Shown here: positions 9,756 to 21,700 of the stretch, in pieces
Layout: each line of letters starts with the position of its first letter
Position numbering within the stretch: the first letter of the stretch is position 1
Assembly: GCF_000327385.1 (NCBI RefSeq)
Contig: NW_008709715.1
Span: forward strand, 1,662,752-1,726,751
Source of the DNA: Lottia gigantea
Taxonomy: Eukaryota > Mollusca > Gastropoda > Lottiidae
Length of the DNA stretch: 64,000 nucleotides
Direction: 5' to 3'
The notes under the pieces: generated by a model
The model's database searches: none
What the model was told of the DNA's origin: nothing
What the model saw: the letters and a program-made list of their open reading frames with translations, nothing else
Program-made: the position numbers and the translations under genes

Positions 9756-12700
9756 TTAGTCGAAACGATTTCACATTTAATGGTAAAACATATTTACAAA
9801 CTTCAGGGACAGCAATGGGCAAACGATTCGCCCCTTCGTACCTTTTCATGGCAGAGTGGGAACGTGAGGTGTTGCCCCTCTGTCCATTTGACCCACTTTT
9901 TTACGGACGCTTTTTGGATGACATTTTTATGGTTTGGACTTATTCTATCGAACAGTTTTGGGAATTCTTTGGATAGCAGCTAAAAACAGACTTTATGCCG
10001 AAGTACCTCCAGGTTTAAGAAGTGCTCCATGTTTGTCCAGTAGATGCAAAACATGTCCCTTTATATCAGAAACTCATTATTTTGTAAGCAACTCTACGAA
10101 TAAAAGGTACCCGATCCAGGAACATCTAACATGTGAACATTCGAATGTAATATATTTAATTTCATGCAAGAAATGCCCCAAACAATATGTAGGAGAAACT
10201 AAGAATAATTTACGAACTCGCTTTAATGCTCATAGGTCAGACATCAAATTAAAGAAAGACAAGCCTGTTTCTAATCATTTCAACCTCGACGACCATTCAA
10301 TAGACGATCTCACCCTAATCCCAATTGAGCGTATAGAAATTGACTTGCCCGAAGATGAAACTACCAAATTCCGTCAATCTAGGGAGGCCCATTGGATTGA
10401 GACATTGAATACAGCAAGACCTATAGGACTAAATATTCATCATAATGTAGGCATAGCACCCTTTGTTGTCCCGTTTAATACAACCAGCAATTGAGCAAGC
10501 AAGATAGTTCATGCCCACTATAAGAGCCTTCAAGAGAAATTCCCCCATAAGCAGAAAATGATAGTTGCATATTCAAAAAATAAGAACTTAAATGATAATA
10601 TTGTTCATAGTAAACTAAAAACAATCAGTACATAACAGATACTATACTTCTCGCCCATCGGGCGAGTTATTTTTTCTAATTTCAGATCAGAATAAGAACA
10701 GAAGAAAACCCAATATCAAGACCCTTAATCCTAATTTCTAAATAAAGTGTCTGCTCCACCCTAGGCCTGTACATTTGGGAGAATCAAACCCTCCCTTCCC
10801 CGAAACCTAACCCCCCCCCCCCCCCCCCTCCCCCGAAAACAAACAAAAACACAGGTAACATTCGTGGGAAAATTTCGGGCAAACCAGCCTATTCTCTTTT
10901 TCTCGGGTATATTATGTAACTAAGCTGGTTTGCTAACTCAATACAGTTTGGTTTTTGAAATATTTCAGTAGATATGTTCAAAGAAAATAATATTGAGAAT
11001 ATTTTAACGCCACAATCTGTAAAATGTAGAGGTGATTACTGTGAAGATTGTAGTCTTCAGTTTAAAACGAAACAAGATTTACTAACCCACAACAATTCAG
11101 TCACTCATTTAGATAACATTAAGTTTGACCAACTACGCCAGTGGAATTTCAGACAACCTAAATGGACTTTAAGTATATTTACTATGTGTGACAAGTAAGT
11201 TGTAGATACTGTTTGTAAGACATATAGAAATAGGCATAGGTAAACTTTGAGTTAATAAATGTCATAAATAGCATATCTATATATATCTTGTGCTTCTTTA
11301 CAATTGTAGATAATTTACAATCGCATGACAGAATTTACAGAGATATTATGCTACTCTGGGATCTATATTCTGTTATTAGAATCTTTAGGTACCACGGTTA
11401 TTGGTCTAGATATAGACCAGAAAATCTCCGTTATACATGATTAAATGGTATTTTTACCATTTAGGCACACGAATGGACGATTGTGTTCATTCTCAAATAA
11501 GCCTGATCACCTGAATTATTGCCCTGAAGCTCATAGCCAGTTAGAAATACAAGAATGGGAAACGAGAAAACGATGGAGAGAAATGAACAAACAATTAAGT
11601 GACGAAGTAGATAAATGTATAAAGATGCAAAACCTGATTACATCTGGATCATTGATGGTAATTGAATTAAAAAAGAAACTTTATACAACCAAATATATAG
11701 AGTGAGGTTGCATATCACATCTTCAAATGAATTATTAATTTTAACTATTGAACAGTGGCATGTTCAGGCTTTGTAAAAAAAAGTTGGTTAAGGTTAAAGC
11801 CGACATGGAATGTTGTGCTGTGTGATCGTACAGTCTTTTGAGCTCTGATAATTATCAAAATGATAATTTTTTACAGATGAGGGAAAACCACCCTGGCATA
11901 TCAATTGAATGTGATAGAGATTTTCATCAAATAGTACAGACTGACAAGTATTCAACAACTTGGAAATTTATTGTTACCTCAAACACTGTAAGCTTTCTGT
12001 TAACACATAAAATAGGGCCTATAAGAAAGGAGGAGTATTCAAGTCAAATTTTATTGTCAAGCTAGGTATTGGAAGATCCGACCAGATGTCTACTACCTCT
12101 GGCCTTGGCAAAAAGAAAATTAGTCTCGGCGATTTTATTTGAGCCGTTCCCAACCTTAGATATGAGCACCACCAGACAATCTGAGAAGCCTTCCGTTATT
12201 GGTATATTAAGGACCTATCCGTTTTTATTGTGGCGAAGCCGGAAATATTTAGTGAATGTAAAAGTAACAAGGTTGGGAACCAAGGAGTGAGTAGGTCCCC
12301 TGTAGAAAGGATCAAACAAGGAATATATTTTTTTCAGATATCTTAATCAGATAACTTGTTCCAGACACTTGGCCACCAATAGCCATGTCCAAGCTAATTT
12401 TAAGGTGCTGCTTCAGTTAATCCAGCCTAAACTTGTACTTGGCATTTTATTTGAGTTCTAATTATTTCCTTTAAAACCTTGTAAAATTGTAGACATCATT
12501 CAAGTACTGATTTTCTATTTTCAAACAATTTCAGATGAAACTTCAAAACCTTGTTTTACTTGATCACGACGACCGTTTAGAATTTGGTTTTCTGAAATCA
12601 CAAGACAATTCTAAACATCAACTACTGACCAGTGATTCAGTTCTAGAAGAAATTAATAATGGGCTCCTCAAATTAAACATTGACATTTATTTTACAACAA

Positions 12701-15700
12701 ACAAACCAGGCTTTTATGCACAAACAATGATTCTAGAATTTGATGATAATATTATCATTAGTCAAAAAATATCAGTTCTAGTAGACACTAGTATTGTTAA
12801 ACCTATTGGTGAAGTAATATTAGAAGATGTATCAATTGACCAAGCAGCGAACCATGATGCTTCTTTAAGTAAAAGGTATCCACCACCATCTAAAGCGGAC
12901 TTTATGAAAGCTAAATACGATGAATGTTTTGTTATAAATAGATATAATTATAAACATAAAATGCATAAATTGATAAGCAGTGAAGAATATACTCGACAGT
13001 TAATACTTTCTCAGTAAGTATTTTGCTTAAATTGCTCAACAGCTTTCTCAGAGCACTTTTGTACGTCTAGCCTTTACCAAAAGGGTTTTGAATCAATCCG
13101 AATATTTCTGACCTATTGCTAAAACTATAACTAAAAAAAACAACATCTCCTAAAACGCTTTCGTTTTTACATCAAAATCAAAATCTTCGGTATATTTGAA
13201 TAGATTATGAAGTCTTGAATACTTCTCGTCTGAAAATAATTTGTATTTATTTTTTTTTAATATTGTATAAAGCACAGAATGTTTCGAGTGTAGATATTGC
13301 TACTTTATACATGACATACAATTTTTACTACAGATACAACATGGAAACTGAAATAAATATTACCAATGAACTACAAGGAGAGACGTTTCTTTTTGCTCAA
13401 AATGGTGAATTGTTTGGAAGTATTGTTTTACAAGAAGATCTTTGTGAAGATACAGATAAAGGGAGGCTATTGTTAGAAAGTGTACAATCAACCATCATTC
13501 AATCAACCACCATTCAATCAACCATCAACAAGCTGTCAGATAATGTCTATGAAGTTCCCTTAGTCCGAATGGAAAAGTTTTCTGGCAGGCATAAAAACCA
13601 TATATTTATTAAATTCAGTTCTGAAATGGTAACATATTTAGACTTAAAGCCAAACACAACACTACAAGTAAATATAAGATTTAAAATGGACAGAGGGTTG
13701 TTCTACAGAATGCACCATGCTGTTGATATTCTTCAGAATATGGATGTCGTGTTTCCTCCTGTCAATAAATTAAATGTTATTAATTGGAATGAAGAAGATA
13801 TCAAGATAAGGTAAAAATATCTTCACTATTTTAAATGCCACACAGTGTGTTACTCTGAATGACAACAAACTTCCGGTTTGTTAAATGTAAATCACGGGGT
13901 AGATTAAGCCTGAATGTAATATATTTTTCTACATTGTCTAGTGGTGGAAGGCTATCAGAAGATCAGTTAAAGACAGTAAGACATATAGTCGCAAAGAAGA
14001 ACTACTCACCACCGTTGATAGTGTATGGACCATTTGGTACAGGTAAAACAGAAACCTTGGCTGAATCAACGAAGATATTACTGACTGAGAAGAAATGCCG
14101 CATACTAATCTGTACTTTCACTAATAGGTATGTTATGTTTACTATAGACCATTATTCCTGCTCAGGTCAGCTGACCATTTAAAACATCTCATTCTGTCAT
14201 TCTGTCACACTCTTCATAAGAAAAACGTTCATTGTTGTGCGATATAGAATCATATCTTCTATACACCTTCTTCCGGTAACAACAAATAAAGAATTTTGGT
14301 CCAAATATATCGCATTACGTGAGTACGTATTCTATCAACAAGCCAGTTTCGAAGTATTTCGGCAATGTCTTTGGAAATGACTTAAAAAGCGACCTTGAAA
14401 TATTGATAAGTCCAACTGTTTTTCTAATTTCAGTGCAGCTGATATATATTTCACGAAATATTTAGATGAATTTCTACAGTCAAAACGGCTGATAAACTCA
14501 ACATTAAGAATATATCACAAAGATAGAAGATTAAATACAGTACCAGAATCATGTCGACCATATATACTATATTCAGAAGAAGACAACTCTTTTTATTTAC
14601 CATCTAAGGAAGATATTTTATCTAAAAAACTTATTGTAACAACTGTTGAAACTGCTATAGAACTTACAACATTGAACGTGAATGAATTATTTACACATAT
14701 ATTTATAGATGAAGCAGCACAAGCCTTGGAATGCCAACTTCTTATTCCTCTATCATTAGCTAATGATAAAACCTGTATAGTTTTAACTGGAGATCATCGT
14801 CAAATGAATCCAACTCTTTACAGTAAAGATGCTCAAAAACAGGGTTTTGGTCATTCGTTATTAGAACGTTTACACAATTATTACAATGGAGTTTTTCCAG
14901 ATGATGACAGTATGGTCAACCTTTTCCTGAATCGAAACTACAGATCCGAAAAAAAATTGCTTGAATTTATATCAGATACCTTTTATGGTGGATCAAACGT
15001 CCTAATATGTAAATCGGGCGATTGGGGTACTAACGTTTTAGAATCTATGAACTTTTATTGTGTGAATGGCCAAGAAATTCAGGAGGAAAACAGTACGTCG
15101 TTTTACAACGAGAGTGAAGCGGACCTTATTGCTGAAGGAGTCGAATTTATGTCTAAGAATTGGCCTCGTACCTGGGGAGAAATTTGTCTTGAAAGTATTC
15201 AAGTTGTAGCACCTTATGCCCAACAAGTAAATTTGATACGATCCAAGCTAAGAGATAGAAGATTAGGTAGAGTTAGTGTGGAGAGAATATATAACATCCA
15301 AGGTAAGTATTTCTCTTCAAACAGATTTAGGAAGCATAGAAGATAAGTTAGGCAATAACGAAAAGTACAATATTTTTTGTTGAATCTTGTCGCCATATTG
15401 ATACGGGTTAGCTAATCGTTTTTGAAAAGAAAACAATTGTCTGCTTCCTTTAAAAACTTAAAAAAATTAAAAATTGAATCCCCTACTAGCGAATACATAT
15501 AACCCCCAGGTCCTATTTAAAAGAGTTAAATGGCAAATAAAAGACGAGAGATCCTCGAAAAGACCCCTGCGCTGCAATTAGACAATGTCAATAATTTTTA
15601 AATCTAATTTAATCTCGGCGTTTTCTTTCTGTTACCAATTTCACGGAGACGTATAATACTTTTGATATCAAAGTTCTTTTTTCCAGTGGCCATTCGAAAC

Positions 15701-18700
15701 CGATTGTCTACAACCCTTTTGCGACAGCCAATTGTCTACACAGGGTTCTCATCCACTAGTTTTTGTGATATCCCGGGTGTTTCTAAATTTTCCAGAATAG
15801 ATTCATACAACTTAGTGGATGTTCAATTTTTATTTTCTTACAGGAAAGCAATTTCGAGCACTTTTTATCAGTACTGTAAGAACAAAAAACATTTTGAAGT
15901 CTGCAGCAATAACAAATTGTTTGAAAAATGATGGCACAGAGATTGGTGAATATGCGTTTCTTACCGATACAAATATGTTGAATACGGCCTTTACTCGTGC
16001 ACAGTCCTATGTTGCAGTTGTCGGTGATGCAATCGCACTTTGTAGCATAGGTCAGTGCCGAGAGATTTGGAAAAAATTCATTAATTATTGTCACGATTTG
16101 GGAACACTGTATCCCAAAATATTTGAAAAGATAAAGCAAGAAGTTAATGTAATTGAAAACTCCGAGTTAGGAATGCTGCTTCAAAGGAAAATAGACCAAA
16201 AACACAAAATACAAAGGTCGATAATCCCTGAGATCAAATACCACCAGACCAATGCTTGGAAAACTGGAAAACTTAGCGACAAGATCAAATCCAAACAGTC
16301 ACTTCCACGTGGCTTTCTACGACTGCCTGCTGAAAACAATGGTACTAGGTTACCTGAAGCTAGGCAAAGAAAGGTACCAAAGAAAGTTGAAACGCCTTTT
16401 AAGTATGGGACACAGGTGGAGAAACATCAAAACGCTATTGATGATACTGATGATTGGAATGATTTCAAGATGAAGCCCGATGAAATAATACAAAAACTTG
16501 TTGAGAATTCCACAACAGCAGATGAATTAATGTCTGACACTACATCAGCACAAAATGAAAATAAACCATTTAAAATCTTGTATAAAGTGAAGGAAGAAAG
16601 AGGACATGCGGTCGTTTACCCTGTTAAATCTGTTATCCATGATAAGGGAAGACAAGTTATATCTAAAGATGATGTACAAGATGAAGAGAGTTTAGAAACA
16701 TCAGATGAAGAAGGAGAAAAATATAAAGGTGTCACTGACGCACCAATAAGACGTTCCCGAAATAAAACACTCCTTCTACAACTTCTAGCTGATGAACCCA
16801 ACAAATACAAGAAATGTATGATTGAGATTTACAATGAAATTAGAAAAGCCCGTTTAATTTCACCAGAGGAAAATATCAGAGAAATTAATTTAAGTCGAGC
16901 TGGACAAGGTAGAGCTTTAGAATATGATTTGGTTGTAGTGGAAATCCTGTCTGATATCACCGATTCAACTCAAGAGATAAGGGGAAGGGTAGTTGGAATT
17001 CTAGAAAGATCTCTTAAACTAGGATATAAAGTGTTTATATGTAGAACAGACCCAATTAATACCAGTGTCATGATACCAATAAATAAAAACATGCTTCCAA
17101 TCATTAACCTTACCTTACAGGATCGTGATAAAAAACATAAAGATGGAAAGGTGGTTATGTACAACTTCACAAAAAACGGCCATATTAATTTCAAAGGGTA
17201 CGAAACAATTGATCCTACAAATCCGAATAGTAAATTGTTTAAAGTAAGAGTATTGAAATTTTCTAAAACGTCAAATCTGCCACTAGGCATAGTGTTCGGA
17301 ACACACCCAATAGGTGACAACTTGACCAGTGGAACATCAATCATTGATAATCAGTATCATGTAAAAACCACATTTACTCAGCAAGTCCTTGAACTTTGTA
17401 AACCATTTAAGAAATGCAAGATAAATACCTCTTTATTTCCACAACGAAAAGATTTGACTCAAATGATGTGTTTTACGATCGACCCTCCAAATTCTATGGA
17501 TTTAGATGATGCTTTGAGTCTCACTGTCGAAAATAATTTGTATGTTGTTGGTATCCATATTGCTGATGTTGGCCATTTTGTTACCAAAGACAGTGCTGTG
17601 GATTTGGCTGCATTTAAAAGTTGTTGCACATACTACCGAATAGATGAGAAACCAATCAATATGTTACCAGAATCCTTGAGTACTTCAACTTGTAGTCTTT
17701 TACCCAATGTCAATCGTCTTACAGTATCTATTCTGCTTTATCTAGACGAACAATGGAACGTTGTAAGAGCGGAACCTCACAAAGCTATCATTAATTCAAA
17801 ACAAAGACTTACATATGAAGAGGCACAAAATATAATTAAAAGCAAAGAAAAACGTGACTATGTTTCTTACTCGATCCAAATACTTAATAAAATAACTGAT
17901 GTTTGGAGAGGAAGAAGGGTCGGCGCAGCCTGGGTTTACAAAGAAAGTGAGTTTATCGAGAAACATCACGCTGAAGCTCACACTCTAGTAGCAGAGTTAA
18001 TGATAATGGCCAATCACCATGTAGCGTTAATCTTACAGGAAGCCTTTCCAGGTTGTAGCCCAATAAGAGTTCATGGAAAGCCAAAGGAAAAGTCAGCAGA
18101 GGAATGGAAAAGGGAACACTTTGAAGCAGCTATAAATTCAGTATGTTTGCTTCGACCATATTGTTCTGAGAACTGCTCACAAAATGGTCCATGTATATGC
18201 TTAGATGAATACGCAACCAGTGAGAATTTTGAAAACTCACCCAACTTTCATGTTCCACTGGATACCGTAGAAATGTTATCAGAGGCAGCAGATGGTGGTG
18301 ATTGGTTGTTATTCCAGTATCTTTTCCTTTCACCAGAAAATTATCCACAAATGGCAATTGCTTTGGCGCAGATGAGAAAGATGCAAGAGCGTAGTTATTA
18401 TATTTGCTCTCGTTTAGCCTCTTCGCCACTTAATGCTCACTACGGCTTGAATTTGACTTCATACACACATTTTACAAGTCCAATAAGAAGATACTTTGAC
18501 ATTATAGTTCATAGAATGCTGGACGCTTATATAATGAATCGTGAATCCCCTTATTCCGAAGAGGAACTGGATAAAATAGCCTGGAAATGTAACACTGCCT
18601 TTAGAAACAGCAAAAATTATGAAAGATCCATTTTCAAATTACACTGTAGCTCAGCACTTGAAAAATTACCTTTGATATATTATCCGCCGATAGAGAATAT

Positions 18701-21700
18701 TACAGAGGACAAAATATCAATTATATTTCCAACAATACCAGATTTAAGAGATAGTGGAAGTATCAAGATGAGATTATTAGCTCCTAGCTGTATACCAGAG
18801 GTGAAAGAAGATAAATCCGTCGTGATTTCATGGCGGGAAAGAATCTACAATTTGCAATCAAGTGAGGTCATAGATGGTTCGTCTGTTACACAACTTGTTT
18901 CTTCAAAGAAGAATTTGTTAGTGAGCTCAGAGAAATGGCAATCAATCTTAAAGGCTGTATGTAATAAAGAAATTGCCAAAGCTATTTTAGAATTTAAGGA
19001 TGTAACTAGTACTGTGGAAGATAACTCAAATTATAAATGGGTCCATGATTTATCAGGCGAAGCATCAATTAGCCAAAAATTAAGCCACTTTGTTCGTTTC
19101 TCTTCTGAATATAAACCGGGTTCACTTTTAAAAATCCAGATGGCAGCGGGGTTAGAGCGAGGAATTTCCACGCCAAAGATTCAACTTCTCTGTTTAACAT
19201 CGCAGTTGTCATTGTGTCTTGAACATCGCCAGGATCCCATATCGTGCTTTACGGAACTTGCGTCAAGAAGAGCTTCCAATTCCACTTACAAGTCCATAGA
19301 TGAATATAAGGGACTTTGGTTACCGGTTCTAGCAATGGAAGCCGCCACGGCTGCAGTAAAAGGTCAAGAACAAGTATTTATACATAATGTTGAAATAGAA
19401 TGGAAAACCGTACCTCAAAATGGTATTGAGGGGAATTTCATTTTACCCTCAAAGTTCTGTGATGAACGTGGTCTGAATTTTTTATCAGATTACGTTTGTG
19501 TTCGATATAAAGACTTGAGAGTTGACCATTCTTCCGATATCTCTGATAAGATTAAAGGTTATCTGAACCATAAAGAGAAAGTGACGTTTGTTTGTCATTG
19601 TAAAGTTATCAATGTAGTGTATAGTGTTAAAATGGTGGATGATCCAGAAACCGGGACCACAATGGTTACTTTAAAACTGCAGCAGTGTGCGATGTCATTT
19701 CCACAATATCTATTGGAATATACTTGTCGATACACACTAGAAGTTATACCGAAATCATTGCCTCAATGGCAAGTTACCACATTTATTTATTTTTAGTTTT
19801 ATTAATATAACTAATTTGATTTTACCAATCTTGTCTCTTTGGTCCGTCAGTTCATTGACATCAACCAACCTACTTATCTTTATTGCTTATGTTATCACGT
19901 ATCACAAAGTTTTCTCTTAGGAGAAAAGTTGTAAAGTCTAGTTGTACGGGAGTTTTCAAAATTAAGAATTTTTAGACCTCAGAACCAAAAGATTCTAGTT
20001 TATATGTTTTCGTAGATGTCGAGATAATTCAAAGATATTAATTGGTTCAACTGTTAAAAAAATGAAATTTCAAATTATTATACATGTTTTACAGGAGAGT
20101 AGAAAAAGCCATAAAGTTTCTGACCGAAGGCGGGAGACTCGTTCAGAAAATTGCTCTGGGAAAAGAAATTGAGAACAACGGTAAATTCTTATTTACATCT
20201 TATAGTCAATACAGCCAAAGATCTGCTAAATTGTAATCATTGCCCATCTGGAAAAGAATGATTACTGCACTAAACTTGACAGAAAGTGTAAACTTAATCC
20301 ATCCGTGGACGACTGGTTTTGCTGTAATTCTGTAATTCCACATGGAAATGTGGACGTATATTGCCGTCGCCGCTGTCCGTCCGTCCGATCACCATTCTGG
20401 TAGGCACGATAGAGGCTACAGTTTTTATCCGATCTTGATGGAACTTGGTATGCATGTATATATTGATGAGATCTCAGACCAGTTCGAAATTAGTAATAAT
20501 CGGATGAATGGTTTCGGAGTTATTGCCCTTGACTTAGTAAAACGCGCCAAATTTGCCATGTAGGCGCATTAAAGGCTACAGTTTATTTGAAACTTAGAAT
20601 GCATGTATGTATTGATGAGATCTCGGTCAAGTACCAAATTGGTAATAATTGTTTGACCGATTTCAGAGTTTTTGCTCTTGACTAAGTAAAAACGCGTCAA
20701 ATTTGGCTTGTATAGGCACAAAAGAGACTACAGTTTTTATCTGATCTTGATGAAACTAGGTATGCACGTACCTATGTATTGTTGAGATATCAGTCAAGTT
20801 TGAAATTGGTAATAATCGGATGAATGGTTTTGGAGTAATTGCCCTTGACTTAGTAAAACGCGCCAAATTTCGATTGTAGGCATGATAGAGACTACAGTTT
20901 TTATCTGATCTTGATGAAACTAGGTATGCACGTACGTATGTATTGTTGAGATCTCAGTCAAGTTTGAAATTGGTAATAATCGGATGAATGGTTTTGGAGT
21001 AATTGCCCTTGACTTAGTAAAACGCGCCAAATTTCGATTGTAGGCATGATAGAGACTACAGTTTTTATCCAACCTAGATGAAACTAGGTATGTATGTATA
21101 TGTTGATGAGATCTCAGTTGAGTTCGTAATTGGTGACAATCGGATGAAGGATTTCGGAGTTATTGCCCTTGACTTAGTAAACACTTGTCAAATTCGGCTA
21201 GCAGGCACCATGTAGATAACAGTTTTTATCCAATCTTGATGAAACTAGATATGCATGATGAGATCTCGGTCAAGTTAGAAATTGGTAATAATTGGATCAA
21301 CAGTTTCAGAGTTATTGCCGTTGGGTGTACAGCGATGAGACATTGTTGATGTTTGAACTTGATGATAATATTATGAACAGCTTCGGATTTTTGTCTTGAC
21401 TTTTAGATGATTTTAAGATTATTTGAAAATTCATTATTAAGCCACTAAAGATTTTGTTATCATTTTTGACAGCTGGTAGTGGGCGTATGTTACCTGGCCT
21501 GGCAAGCTATCATTTTCATACATTTTACCTTTTTATATGCCCACATGGAAATTGCCGTCGACCCTGTCCGTCGTCCGTCTATCCATCCGTCCGTTCACAT
21601 TTCTTGTAGACGTGATAGAGGCTAGTTATTGTAAAAACATGTCAAATTTGGCTTGTAGGCAGGATTGAGACTACAGTTTTTATCCGATCTTTATGAAACT

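Noticed and set aside
9934-10494. GIY-YIG protein as a host gene
   Set aside because: The CKTCPF linker and the neighbouring RT fragment identify it as part of a Penelope-like element.
15662-15931. 89-codon frame in intron 8 of copy 1
   Set aside because: It overlaps the exon 9 acceptor in another frame, is absent from copy 2, and has no domain.
16970-17344. 124-codon antisense frame within the RNB exon (and its twin at 46064-46438)
   Set aside because: Mirror of a conserved coding exon; present in both arms only because the sense protein is conserved.
19769-19796. Stop codon directly after the RNB exon, taken as the end of copy 1
   Set aside because: Conserved downstream exons in both copies and a GC/GT donor at the same place show that the gene continues; kept only as a possible isoform end.
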